A stretch of DNA of 64,000 nt from Ensifer canadensis (GTDB taxonomy: Bacteria; Pseudomonadota; Alphaproteobacteria; Rhizobiales; Rhizobiaceae). Position numbers and translations under genes: made by a program. Below the pieces are notes generated by a model that saw only the letters and a program-made list of their open reading frames with translations, ran no database searches and was not told where the DNA came from. Every line of letters starts with the position of its first letter. Position 1 is the first letter of the stretch. Shown here one piece after another: positions 43,044 through 50,814 of this stretch. The stretch spans positions 558,001-622,000 of the forward strand of contig NZ_CP083373.1 in assembly GCF_017488845.2 (NCBI RefSeq), read 5' to 3'.

Positions 43044-44042
43044 ATGACTCATGTCGCCACAGGTCGGCTCGTAGCCGACAAACCGGGACCGTTGCGTCGG
43101 TTCCTCTCGCCGCAGCATCCTGCCGTCATGGTGCAACGCGTCATGCTGTTGCTGTTAGTGGTCGCCATCATCGGCCTGTCAATCGCCAACCCGAGTTTCA
43201 GGAACCCGGCCAATCTGTTGAACATCATCCAGCAGGCGTCGATGGTCGGTATTGTGGCGTGCGGGATGCAACTGATGATCATCTCGGGAGGCTTCGATCT
43301 TTCTGTGGGAGCGACTGCCGCGGCCGCCGGATGCCTCGCTGCGACCGTATCCCTGGTGGCTGGCGTTCCGGCCGGGATCGTCGCAGCGCTAGTCCTCGGC
43401 CTACTTATCGGGATCGCCAACGGCTGCTTGATCGCGAAGGTAGGGATGAACCCCTTTGTTTCGACTTTTGGAACGCAAGCGATCATTCTCGGCACGATGT
43501 ACGCGCTCACCGAAGCGCGTCCGATCGCGCCGCTGCCACGCGAGTGGCGCGAGCTCGGCTTCTTCCATATCGGCGGCCTGACCTTTCCGAGCATGGTGTT
43601 TATCGTCGTTGTTGTGGTGTTGGCGCTCGTGCTGCATTTCACCAGCTATGGCCAGCATGTCCGTGCGGTCGGCAGCAATAAAGTCGGGACCAGCCGCGCT
43701 GGTGTCAATGTCGACCGGGTTCTTATCGCGACCTATGCGATCGGCGGGCTCACCGCAGCGATCGCCGGCCTGTTGCTGACCTCTGTCGCCGGCATCGGGA
43801 GTCCGCAAGCCGGAACGACTTGGGCGCTTCTTTCGATCGCGGCAGTTGTCATCGGCGGTACCCCGCTGACCGGCGGGGTCGGTGGCATTGCTTCCGCCGT
43901 CATCGGGATCTTCGCTCTGACGATCCTGAACAACGCGATGACGCTCTACAGCATCTCTGCCTTTTGGCAACCGGCATTCATGGGAACAGGTGTTCTCCTG
44001 GCCGTCGGTTACGAAGCCCTGCGGCGCGGCCGCAAATACTAA
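43044..44042 (+). CDS. Sugar ABC transporter permease (RbsC/XylH class)
   Basis: 332 residues with eight to ten hydrophobic spans. SIANPSFRNPANLLNIIQQA and the ISGGFDLSVGATAAAAG motif near the first third are characteristic of carbohydrate-uptake CUT2 permeases, as is the late SPQAGTTWALLSIAAVVIGG loop. AAAAGGGGAAG lies just upstream of the ATG at 43044; the long upstream open frame is not used. It opens a permease, binding protein, ATPase cassette. The substrate is probably a sugar or cyclitol. Confidence 0.88.
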   Translation: MTHVATGRLVADKPGPLRRFLSPQHPAVMVQRVMLLLLVVAIIGLSIANPSFRNPANLLNIIQQASMVGIVACGMQLMIISGGFDLSVGATAAAAGCLAATVSLVAGVPAGIVAALVLGLLIGIANGCLIAKVGMNPFVSTFGTQAIILGTMYALTEARPIAPLPREWRELGFFHIGGLTFPSMVFIVVVVVLALVLHFTSYGQHVRAVGSNKVGTSRAGVNVDRVLIATYAIGGLTAAIAGLLLTSVAGIGSPQAGTTWALLSIAAVVIGGTPLTGGVGGIASAVIGIFALTILNNAMTLYSISAFWQPAFMGTGVLLAVGYEALRRGRKY

Positions 44043-44087
44043 GAGTGGAACCGGCAGAAAACACTGCCAAAACTAGGAGGAAATGCA

Positions 44088-45026
44088 ATGAAACTCACAA
44101 GACGAATGTTCGGTATCGCTTCGATCGCAATCGCAATTAGCGGTACCCTCTCTGCGCCTGCAAGCGCAGAAAACAAAAAAATCGGCGTGATGATCTACAA
44201 TGTCGGCGTCGACCCATGGATGAACGTGGGCGTCAAGGCGATGGAAGAAAACGCCAAGAAGCTCGGGTACGACATCACCGTCGTTGATGGCCACAATGAC
44301 GTGGCGCAGATGAATGCCGCCATTGAGCAGTTCGTCATTCAAGGCGTCAGCGCGATCATTGTTGCACCGGCCGATCCCGACAGCCTTGTCGGCAGTGTTC
44401 TGAAGGCAACCGATGCAAAAATCCCAGTCGTCTCCTATTCGATGGGAATCTCAGAAGAAGCACCGATCACTTCGTTCGTTGGCTCCGATGAAGAATTCAT
44501 CGGTCGGCTTCACGCGGAACAAGCCGTCAAAATGCTCGACGGCAAGGGCAACGTAGCCATCATGACCGGCATCCTGGGAACGGCGCCGCAGATCGGGCGA
44601 GGCAAGGGAGAGCATGATGCGCTTAACGGCGCACCTGGAATCAAGATCGTCGAAGAGCAGGCAAACGATTGGGCTGCGGATAAGACCGTTGCCTTGATCC
44701 AGGACTGGCTTTCTAAGTACCCCAAGGGAGAACTGAACGCAGTATTCGCTCATGGACCGGAACTCGTCGCCGCCGCCGAATACGCGAAAGCGCAGGGCCG
44801 GGACGAAGTCATGTTCTTCGCGGTTGACTATCCGGAGGACGCGCGTCGCGCGATCAAGGAAGGCACGCTTACTGCAACGGTCTCTCAGAGCCCGGCCTTG
44901 CTCTCGAAGCTTGCGGTCGAAGCCGCCGATAAGGCGATCCGCGGCGAGAAGGTTGAGTCCAAGATCATCATCCAGAATACGCTGATCACGAAGGACAACG
45001 TGGAACAGGTTCCGGCTGACTACTAA
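44088..45026 (+). CDS. Sugar ABC transporter substrate-binding protein
   Basis: 312 residues, with a Sec signal peptide (MKLTRRMFGIASIAIAISGT, cleaved near PASA-E). It is a type-I periplasmic binding protein of the ribose/inositol group: KIGVMIYNVGVDPW, VIQGVSAIIVAPADPDSL, and the hinge FFAVDYPEDARRAI. AGGAGG precedes the start. A GC-rich hairpin after the stop (45037-45060) should raise the amount of this gene's message relative to the ATPase. Confidence 0.88.
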   Translation: MKLTRRMFGIASIAIAISGTLSAPASAENKKIGVMIYNVGVDPWMNVGVKAMEENAKKLGYDITVVDGHNDVAQMNAAIEQFVIQGVSAIIVAPADPDSLVGSVLKATDAKIPVVSYSMGISEEAPITSFVGSDEEFIGRLHAEQAVKMLDGKGNVAIMTGILGTAPQIGRGKGEHDALNGAPGIKIVEEQANDWAADKTVALIQDWLSKYPKGELNAVFAHGPELVAAAEYAKAQGRDEVMFFAVDYPEDARRAIKEGTLTATVSQSPALLSKLAVEAADKAIRGEKVESKIIIQNTLITKDNVEQVPADY

Positions 45027-45036
45027 TGCGGATCGA

Positions 45037-45060
45037 CCCGCGCCGCCGAGACGGCGCGGG
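45037..45060. promoter_or_regulatory. GC-rich hairpin after the binding-protein gene
   Basis: CCCGCGCCG and CGGCGCGGG form a nine-base stem with a six-base loop, followed by TTCTCAC, only a short T-containing tail. It is placed between the binding-protein and ATPase genes of the cassette. Confidence 0.6.
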
Positions 45061-45095
45061 TTCTCACTTGACGAACTTATTTTAGGAGAGGTGCA

Positions 45096-45890
45096 ATGCC
45101 CTTGTCTGTAGTCCGCCAAAGCGAGGCTGTCGTTATGCCCTTAACATCCACCCCGATTGTGGAGGCAGTCGGCGTCGCCAAGCACTATGGTGGCGTGATC
45201 GCCCTTTCGGGTGCGAACCTCAGAGTCATGCCAGGCGAGGTGGTCGCCATCGTCGGCGACAACGGAGCCGGGAAGAGCACCTTTGTCAAAATCCTTTCGG
45301 GTGCCCAACCCGCTACCGAAGGAAAGCTGCTGGTTTCAGGGCGTGAAGTAATCTTCCATCGCCCTAGCGATGCCCGCGAGGCGGGTATCGAGACCGTGTA
45401 TCAAGACCTTTCACTTGCAGAGCATCTTGATGTCCTGACCAATCTCTTTCTCGGTCGCGAGGAGTTCTACTTCAAGTTCGGCGGTCTCAGCATTTTGAAC
45501 CGTCGCAAGATGACCGCTCGCGCGGAAGAACTCTTGAATGAAATTGGAGTCAACGTTCCAGGCGTGCGTGACATCGTTGGTGGTTTGTCCGGCGGCCAGC
45601 GCCAGGGTGTTGCGATCGCGCGCGCGGCAGGCTGGGGTTCGCAGCTAATAATCATGGATGAACCCACTGCGGCGCTCGGCGTTCAGGAAACCGCCCATGT
45701 TCATGACATTATCCGGGCGCTGCAATCCCGCGGTGTTGCTGTCCTTCTCGTCAGCCACAACATGAAGCAGGTCATGGAACTCAGTAGCCGGGTTTACGTG
45801 TTCCGCCGCGGTCGGATCGCGGCCGAACTGCAGACACCGCGCACGACGACTGATGAGATAATCTCTTACATCACAGGTGCCCGCGCCTGA
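45096..45890 (+). CDS. Sugar ABC transporter ATP-binding protein, single domain
   Basis: 264 residues with one ABC module: Walker A GDNGAGKST, Q-loop VYQDLSLAEH, signature LSGGQRQGVAIARA, Walker B LIIMDEPTAALG and H-loop LLVSHNMK. Most CUT2 ATPases are duplicated at about 500 residues; this is the half-size type seen in FrcA-like transporters, which acts as a homodimer. AGGAGAGG precedes the ATG. Last gene of the cassette, followed by a clear terminator. Confidence 0.88.
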   Translation: MPLSVVRQSEAVVMPLTSTPIVEAVGVAKHYGGVIALSGANLRVMPGEVVAIVGDNGAGKSTFVKILSGAQPATEGKLLVSGREVIFHRPSDAREAGIETVYQDLSLAEHLDVLTNLFLGREEFYFKFGGLSILNRRKMTARAEELLNEIGVNVPGVRDIVGGLSGGQRQGVAIARAAGWGSQLIIMDEPTAALGVQETAHVHDIIRALQSRGVAVLLVSHNMKQVMELSSRVYVFRRGRIAAELQTPRTTTDEIISYITGARA

Positions 45891-45897
45891 ACAAAAC

Positions 45898-45937
45898 AAC
45901 CCGGCGCTCCACTGTAGAGTGATGCGCCGGGTTTTTA
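45898..45937 (+). terminator. Rho-independent terminator
   Basis: AACCCGGCGC (45898-45907) pairs with GCGCCGGGTT (45924-45933), which runs into TTTT. On the other strand the stem is preceded by AAAA, so it may also end minus-strand transcripts. Confidence 0.85.
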
Positions 45938-45952
45938 TTGCCTGAAATCGCG

Positions 45953-46078
45953 CTATTTAAAAACTGCTGCGAGAAACGCATTCCAGAACGTCTGCCCATT
46001 CGTGACTTTGACATTTGCGTCGAGTGCGTGATCGTAGTCCGGGCAGATAAACGCGAGTGCAAGTAGCTGTCTAAACAT
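45953..46078 (-). CDS. Possible 41-residue peptide
   Basis: ATG at 46078 with a GGGAGAAGG site just upstream encodes MFRQLLALAFICPDYDHALD, then ANVKVTNGQT and FWNAFLAAVFK, ending at TAG. The hydrophobic N-terminus followed by polar and aromatic residues is reminiscent of small membrane or secreted peptides. The only support is the ribosome site and its position facing a two-way terminator. The rest of 46079-46421 shows no gene. Confidence 0.3.
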   Translation of the reverse strand: MFRQLLALAFICPDYDHALDANVKVTNGQTFWNAFLAAVFK

Positions 46079-46421
46079 TGCCTTCTCCCATTCCCAAGCA
46101 GGCGTCGAGAACGATGCCGATACCAAGATCGCTCCTTTCCACCTGCACCTTCAATTTCGCAGGATAGGGAAAAGTGAAGCCCTCTGACGCACTTTTTTAG
46201 ATATGGCGACTGCATGTCGTCGGCTTTGCCTTGCTGGCAGCCTTAGGCTCTTGCTTGCCTTCCATTCTGGCGCCCTCGATTTTTGATGGCCTATGCTATC
46301 AACTGCGCATCCCTATTGAGATGCTCGTGATCCCGTCGAGTGCAGTGGGATCGCGGTTCGATTCCATCGATCTGGCGCTTCTCGTCGCCAACCGCGAGAA
46401 CATTGCAGCTCCTCCCATGTT

Positions 46422-46592
46422 CTATTGCCTTATGGCATACCAAAGCCGTTCTTCCGGAGCCTGAAGCGCCTCGATGAGTTTAACGCTATGGCCCGATGGC
46501 AAACGTGCAACAACTTGTTGCACGATTTCCTTGTCGGGACATGCCCCAGCAAAAGCTCGCATATATAGGTTTAGGGGTGAAAGCCTGTCCTC
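46422..46592 (-). pseudogene. Fragment of a DUF1016 (YhcG-type) nuclease gene
   Basis: The minus-strand frame reads EDRLSPLNLYMRAFAGACPD, then KEIVQQVVARLPSGHSVKLI, then EALQAPEERLWYAIRQ and a stop. It matches the start of the DUF1016 domain (pattern NL-x-MR-x-FA, IVQQ-x-VA-x-LPWGH, RLWYA). The nuclease part that should follow is missing, and the conserved Trp of PWGH is Ser. It is a short relic of a mobile or defence-associated gene. Confidence 0.65.
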
Positions 46593-46694
46593 TCTGGAAA
46601 ATTGCGCCGGAGGTCCGCGGCCAGCCGGGCCATCGATCGTACAAGGGGTTGTCCGAGCTGCCGATAATGTCGATTTGTTTGAGCTAAAAAAATA

Positions 46695-46712
46695 GGCCCC
46701 AGGAGAGGGGCC
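46695..46712 (-). terminator. Minus-strand rho-independent terminator
   Basis: On the minus strand GGCCCC, a six-base loop and GGGGCC are followed by TATTTTTTT. It lies downstream of the small minus-strand genes at 46790-48036 and is the likely end of their transcript. Confidence 0.65.
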
Positions 46713-46789
46713 TTGCAGAGGTGCAACCTTCGACATGAGTACATATAACACCCTTGCGGCAACAATGTTCCATCGCGGCGGTCGACAAA

Positions 46790-47080
46790 TCACCGTCTCT
46801 GTTTTCGCACCCGGATCACGTTACCGTTGCTGTTGCTGCACTGCTTGCAACGCATGCGTCGTCCAAGTGCCACGATCGACTGCGTCGTGCCAAACCGACG
46901 CGCCAGGTCGTTCCGATCAAGGTGATGTTCTCGGCCGCAGCGTTTGCATTGGCAGAAAAGCTCATACCATTCCGGTAGATTGGCGAAGGTGATTTCTTCC
47001 GGTCGTCCGGCTGGCTCCGCATTGCCAGCCGGTACGATCGGGAGGGCGGGGCCTCCGAAGGCATTGGGTCGCTGTATTTC
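46790..47080 (-). other. Overlapping frame encoding a second Cys-rich module
   Basis: A different minus-strand frame is open to a TGA at 46790-46792 and reads EEITFANLPEWYELFCQCKR, then CGREHHLDRNDLARRFGTTQ, then RRMRCKQCSNSNGN. This gives a C-x-C-x2-C and C-x2-C zinc-ribbon pattern that looks more like real protein than the longer annotated frame. No ATG, GTG or TTG start is available near its beginning. It is probably the C-terminal half of the gene at 47283 after a single frameshift near 47060-47080. Confidence 0.45.
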
Positions 47081-47283
47081 AGCTGACAGCGACCATTGAA
47101 GTTGTTCTTGGTTTTCGAGCAGCCGTTTGCTTGTGCCAGTTGGTCCAAAAGGGAGGGCATAGGCATGTCGCCGATGCGCTCCAGCAGCGCCTTGGCGTCA
47201 TATTGCTTCCTCATGCCGCATGAACATTCGACCCGAACCTTGGCGACGAGCTCCGATAGCCACCAGGCACCGTTCTTAGGCAT
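46816..47283 (-). CDS. Small zinc-binding-like protein, probably frameshifted
   Basis: ATG at 47283 (AAGGG upstream) starts MPKNGAWWLSELVAKVRVEC, followed by SCGMRKQYDAKALLERIG and NGCSKTKNNFNGRCQLKY. Cysteines in a C-x-C...C...C order suggest a zinc ribbon. After about residue 73 the frame becomes Pro/Ser/Arg-rich and unlike a protein, while another minus frame over the same bases becomes protein-like (see 46790-47080). The true product may therefore switch frame, or two genes may overlap. The start overlaps the upstream small gene by eight bases. Confidence 0.5.
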   Translation of the reverse strand: MPKNGAWWLSELVAKVRVECSCGMRKQYDAKALLERIGDMPMPSLLDQLAQANGCSKTKNNFNGRCQLKYSDPMPSEAPPSRSYRLAMRSQPDDRKKSPSPIYRNGMSFSANANAAAENITLIGTTWRVGLARRSRSWHLDDACVASSAATATVT

Positions 47284-47446
47284 TGCCCTTCTTCCACTCC
47301 GGCCGATGTTCGTAGCCGAACCAGCTCGGTGTGGCCCTTCCGATAGCGAAGTCGAAGCCGTCCCACTTCTTGAAGCCGTGGTGTTCGCACAGGTGCTCAG
47401 CCAGGCTGCTTTCCGCTCTCTTGGTAACGCCAACTTCGTCGCTCAT
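47276..47446 (-). CDS. Small hypothetical protein (56 aa)
   Basis: ATG at 47446 encodes MSDEVGVTKRAESSLAEHLC and then EHHGFKKWDGFDFAIGRATP, ending WFGYEHRPEWKKGNA. The HLCEH and GYEHR segments with paired aromatic residues resemble short zinc-finger-like proteins of rhizobia in which Cys replaces some of these residues. It overlaps the next gene start (ATGCCTAA), so the two are coupled. Function unknown. Confidence 0.5.
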   Translation of the reverse strand: MSDEVGVTKRAESSLAEHLCEHHGFKKWDGFDFAIGRATPSWFGYEHRPEWKKGNA

Positions 47447-47501
47447 GCTCAATGCCTTCTGAGTAAATCTGTTCTACAAATGTTCTCATTAAGGCAGAGA
47501 G

Positions 47502-47771
47502 TCAACGACCAGATTTGGGGAGGCTCTCCGCATAACTCAAAAAGGGGAGCGCTGAATCGCGGAGCTCAATCGACCATTCGAAGCCGGTAGGTGGCTCGCA
47601 ATTATCCCAACCACCAAACTCATTCATTTGCTGCCATCGACCCTTCTTGCCGTGTCGAAATTCCTCGCTATTCGATTTGTAGATTTTGAACCGATAGGGG
47701 CGCACGACGCGGACAAAGATTACGGATCCATCCTCCGGCATGTCGCCTTTTCGCCATGTGGTGCCGGGCAT
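47502..47771 (-). CDS. Small hypothetical protein (89 aa)
   Basis: ATG at 47771 with GGAGG seven bases upstream. It encodes MPGTTWRKGDMPEDGSVIFV, with a VVRPYRFKIYKSNSEEFRHG strand-rich middle and EFGGWDNCEPPTGFEW. No signal or membrane segment. The GTG at 47786 in the same frame is a less likely start. It follows the gene at 47791 on the same strand by 20 bases and is probably in the same operon. Function unknown. Confidence 0.55.
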   Translation of the reverse strand: MPGTTWRKGDMPEDGSVIFVRVVRPYRFKIYKSNSEEFRHGKKGRWQQMNEFGGWDNCEPPTGFEWSIELRDSALPFLSYAESLPKSGR

Positions 47772-47790
47772 TTTGATAGCCTCCACCCAA

Positions 47791-48036
47791 TCAATGCGGC
47801 TTTGGGGCTATCAGCACGACGCCGGCGCCAAGCTCAAACATTTCTGCCTCAGCATTGATCGAGAGATAGTGGTTTTCGGCCAGCTCGATCAACGCTGATG
47901 AGGCCTCTTCGGGCGACCATCCTGCTGCCTCGATCCTTTCGATCAAAAACTGGAATTCATCAGTGATCGCCTCCTGGCATTGCAGGTCACGATCGGGGTG
48001 AGATTTCGGATGTCTAGGCCCGGCGATTTTCGGCAT
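47791..48036 (-). CDS. Small hypothetical protein (81 aa)
   Basis: ATG at 48036 with a strong GGAGGAAA ribosome site. The protein (MPKIAGPRHPKSHPDRDLQC) has a helical middle (QFLIERIEAAGWSPEEASSA, then LIELAENHYLSINAEAEM) like short accessory proteins of rhizobial plasmids. No recognised domain. It appears to be the first gene of the small minus-strand operon 48036 to 46790, divergent from the LacI gene. Confidence 0.6.
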   Translation of the reverse strand: MPKIAGPRHPKSHPDRDLQCQEAITDEFQFLIERIEAAGWSPEEASSALIELAENHYLSINAEAEMFELGAGVVLIAPKPH

Positions 48037-48220
48037 GGCGTTTCCTCCTGCAGAAGATGTTAGGGCGGCGTTTGCTGTTCGCAAGGTCCCTCTAATGCAA
48101 GACGTTCACAATGCACTGAAGCAATCCGATTTCCTGAATTCTATCTGTGACGCTTGACGCCAAGGTAATGATGGAGGGACATCTTACGTGTAGTACAGGC
48201 CTTTGTTAGGGATCCGGAAT

Positions 48221-49222
48221 GTGAGCAAGCCGAACTATCGGGATATCGCCCGCCTGGCCGGAGTCGGAACTGCAACGGTCGAGCGGGTCGTGAACGGGCG
48301 AGGCGGCGTACGCGCTGAGTTGGTCGAGAAAGTCGTTATCGCCGCTCGCTCCCTCAATTACCCCCGATTACCTGCGGACACCCATCGCGGACTGCTGCGC
48401 ATTGAAGTCTTGTTGGTTCGACCTGAAACGACCTTTTACCGCCGGCTCGCTAATGCCTTCGAGAGGATTGCCGAGACACTCGATCCGCTCGTAATCGTGC
48501 ACCGCACCTTCACTGAAGAGATGAAGTCTGCGGAAATCGCAAGGCGCATCATGTCTACCGAAATGACGCGCGCAGGTCTGATCTTGGCCGTACCCAACAA
48601 TCCAACGATCAGCGCGGCGGTGGAAGCCGTTGTGGAGCGGGGTCTCCCGGTCGTCCATGTTGTAACGCGTGCCTCTGAGACGAAAGGTGAGTTCGTCGGC
48701 ATTGACAACTACGCTGCCGGACGGACTGCGGCGCATCTCATTGCTCGAATGACCCGGGCAAAGGGCTCGGTCGTTGCCTTGTGCCATCCCATCTATCAGG
48801 TGCACCGCGAACGCATCCGCGGGTTCTCCGATTACTTTCACGAGCATCCTGGTTCGATCGCCTTCGAATGGCTTGGGTTCACACGTGATGACGAACTTTA
48901 TAGCGCGGAGACTTTGGTCAACGCGCTCAAAATCTATCCCGACCTCGTGGGGCTCTATAACGCCGGGGGTGCAAATTCCGCACTGATTGACGTGCTGCGC
49001 CGAGATCCCCGCGGTCGGGACCTGCTGTTCGTCGGTCATGAGCTGACAGACTATACGCGCAAGGCCCTGCGTGATGGGATCATGGACGTGGTTTTGGATC
49101 AGGCACCGGAGGCACAGGCCCAGCGGGCGCTCGACCTCATTCTGCGACGCATCGGCCTGACGTCGATCGAGCCGGATCTCGCTCCAATCCGCTTCATCAC
49201 CATCACCCCTGAGGGGCTTTGA
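48221..49222 (+). CDS. LacI-family transcriptional regulator of the moc-like operon
   Basis: A 333-residue regulator from the GTG at 48221. The LacI HTH is at residues 3-25 (YRDIARLAGVGTATVERVVN), a hinge region follows, and a periplasmic-binding-protein-like sensor domain (ILAVPNNPTISAAVEAVVER, then GVGIDNYAAGRTAAH-like GIDNYAAGRTAAH) makes up the rest. It lies directly upstream of the hydroxylase operon on the same strand and should sense its sugar or cyclitol substrate. Characterised rhizopine loci use a GntR-type MocR, so a LacI regulator here would be a different control solution. Confidence 0.85.
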   Translation: MSKPNYRDIARLAGVGTATVERVVNGRGGVRAELVEKVVIAARSLNYPRLPADTHRGLLRIEVLLVRPETTFYRRLANAFERIAETLDPLVIVHRTFTEEMKSAEIARRIMSTEMTRAGLILAVPNNPTISAAVEAVVERGLPVVHVVTRASETKGEFVGIDNYAAGRTAAHLIARMTRAKGSVVALCHPIYQVHRERIRGFSDYFHEHPGSIAFEWLGFTRDDELYSAETLVNALKIYPDLVGLYNAGGANSALIDVLRRDPRGRDLLFVGHELTDYTRKALRDGIMDVVLDQAPEAQAQRALDLILRRIGLTSIEPDLAPIRFITITPEGL

Positions 49223-49396
49223 TCTAAACAGATCAAACGAACTTTCGGAATCCAACCCGCCTCCTGCTAGATTTTTGTCAAGGAAGATGCCGGCCTCCCA
49301 GAGGAAGAGGACCCGGATAGGGGCGCTAAATGCGTCCTTCTTCCATCGTCAATTTGTGCGGTTGTGAGCACATCCGATCCCGCGGAGGAGAGCGCA

Positions 49397-50431
49397 ATGG
49401 ATGATCTGAAGTTTGGAACGCGCAACAAACGCGGTGATTGGGCTCCGAACGAGCCGATTGAATTAGCGCCATTGTTTGCCTTTCCGCTCAAGCTGCTGGC
49501 GCTTGCAAAGTGGCTGCCACACTATTTCTTTCCGTGGAATGCGATCTTCGCCGTATCAGCCGTGGCCTATTGGGCTTGGGTGATACCGTCCACGGAGACG
49601 ATGCAGGACTTGGGCATCGGCTGGATCGCGTCGCTTTATGCCGTGAATGCAATCTGCGTCTTTCTCTTTTACGGCGCTTTCGAACTTCATCTTTACATCC
49701 TGAAGCGCCAGGAGAACCGCTTCAAGTACAACGGCAAGTTTCCGGCCGACCAGAAGAGCAAGGCCTTTTGGTTCGAAAGCCAGAACGTTGACAACATCCT
49801 GCGAACGTTTCTGTCTGGAGTGATAATCTGGACCGCGATCGAAGTCCTGATGCTGTGGGCCTATGCCAATGGTTCCGCGCCTTGGCTGACGTTTGCGGAA
49901 AATCCCTGGACGCTGGCACTCGTCGCACTCGTGGTCCCGATCATCCACGAATTCCACTTCTTCTGTATCCACAGGCTCATCCACACGCCGTTCCTCTACA
50001 AGTGGGTCCATTCTGTCCATCACAACTCGGTCAATCCATCGCCCTGGTCGTCGTTGTCGATGCATCCGATCGAGCATCTGCTCTATTTCGGAACTGCGTT
50101 CTACCACCTCATCTTGCCGTCCAACCCGATCATCATGCTCTACCAACTTCACTATGCGGGTTTTGGTGCGATCCCTGGTCACGTCGGTTTCGACAAGGTT
50201 GAGGTCGGTGAAGACAAGCTGGTCGATAGCCACGCCTATGCTCACTATCTCCACCACAAGTATTTCGAGGTGAACTATGGGGACGCCTTAATTCCGCTCG
50301 ATCGCTGGTTCGGCACCTGGCACGACGGCTCTCCCGATGGCGAGGCCCGCATGCAGGAACGCTATCGCAAGCGGAAGGAAAAACTCGCAGCCCGCAAGGC
50401 ACGCAACGCAATCGGGGAGGCCGCCGAATGA
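49397..50431 (+). CDS. mocD: Membrane diiron hydroxylase, MocD-like (fatty-acid hydroxylase superfamily)
   Basis: 344 residues, with GGAGGAGAG upstream of the ATG at 49397. Several hydrophobic spans lie at about 40-60, 75-100, 140-165 and 180-200. The histidine clusters typical of integral-membrane non-haem diiron oxygenases are present: HEFHFFCIHRLIH, HSVHHNSVNP and HYLHHKYFEVNYGD. It is co-translated with a Rieske ferredoxin (four-base overlap) and encoded with a ferredoxin reductase. In Rhizobium leguminosarum, MocD with MocE and MocF is proposed to demethylate 3-O-methyl-scyllo-inosamine. Assigning MocD here rests on the gene set, not on alignment. Confidence 0.75.
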   Translation: MDDLKFGTRNKRGDWAPNEPIELAPLFAFPLKLLALAKWLPHYFFPWNAIFAVSAVAYWAWVIPSTETMQDLGIGWIASLYAVNAICVFLFYGAFELHLYILKRQENRFKYNGKFPADQKSKAFWFESQNVDNILRTFLSGVIIWTAIEVLMLWAYANGSAPWLTFAENPWTLALVALVVPIIHEFHFFCIHRLIHTPFLYKWVHSVHHNSVNPSPWSSLSMHPIEHLLYFGTAFYHLILPSNPIIMLYQLHYAGFGAIPGHVGFDKVEVGEDKLVDSHAYAHYLHHKYFEVNYGDALIPLDRWFGTWHDGSPDGEARMQERYRKRKEKLAARKARNAIGEAAE

Positions 50432-50739
50432 CCTGGGTTTCAGCATGCAAACTTGACGACATTGAGCAGGAAGGCGCGCTGCGCTTCGATCACGCAGGCC
50501 GCACTTACGCGATCTACCGCGGGCCGGACGACAACGTCTACTGCACGGCCGGGCTCTGCACGCACGAGGCGATCCATCTCGCAGACGGGTTGGTCATGGA
50601 CTTCGAGGTGGAATGTCCCAAGCATTCCGGCGTCTTCGACTATCGTACTGGCGAGGCTCTTCGGCTTCCCGCCTGCGAGAATCTGAGAACCTATCCGGCC
50701 GAGGTGATCGACGGAGAAGTACGCGTGGCCCTCGGCTAA
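50428..50739 (+). CDS. mocE: Rieske-type ferredoxin, MocE-like
   Basis: 103 residues with the two Rieske motifs C44-T-H46 and C63-P-K-H66, which bind a 2Fe-2S cluster. The small size and lack of any catalytic domain mark it as an electron carrier of the bacterial oxygenase type. Start overlaps the hydroxylase stop by four bases. It should pass electrons from the FAD reductase at 51823 to the diiron centre of the hydroxylase. Confidence 0.85.
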   Translation: MTWVSACKLDDIEQEGALRFDHAGRTYAIYRGPDDNVYCTAGLCTHEAIHLADGLVMDFEVECPKHSGVFDYRTGEALRLPACENLRTYPAEVIDGEVRVALG

Positions 50740-50814
50740 AGGCTCCGCTACCGAACAGGCCCGTGGGGCCTCCGGAATGCGATCGGGTGATCCGGCACCT
50801 ACTGGGAGGATGAT

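Noticed and set aside
46504..46524. 21-base perfect palindrome CGTGCAACAAC...
   Set aside because: It falls on the IVQQ codons of the DUF1016 fragment, where these bases are explained by the protein motif; no other sign of an operator.
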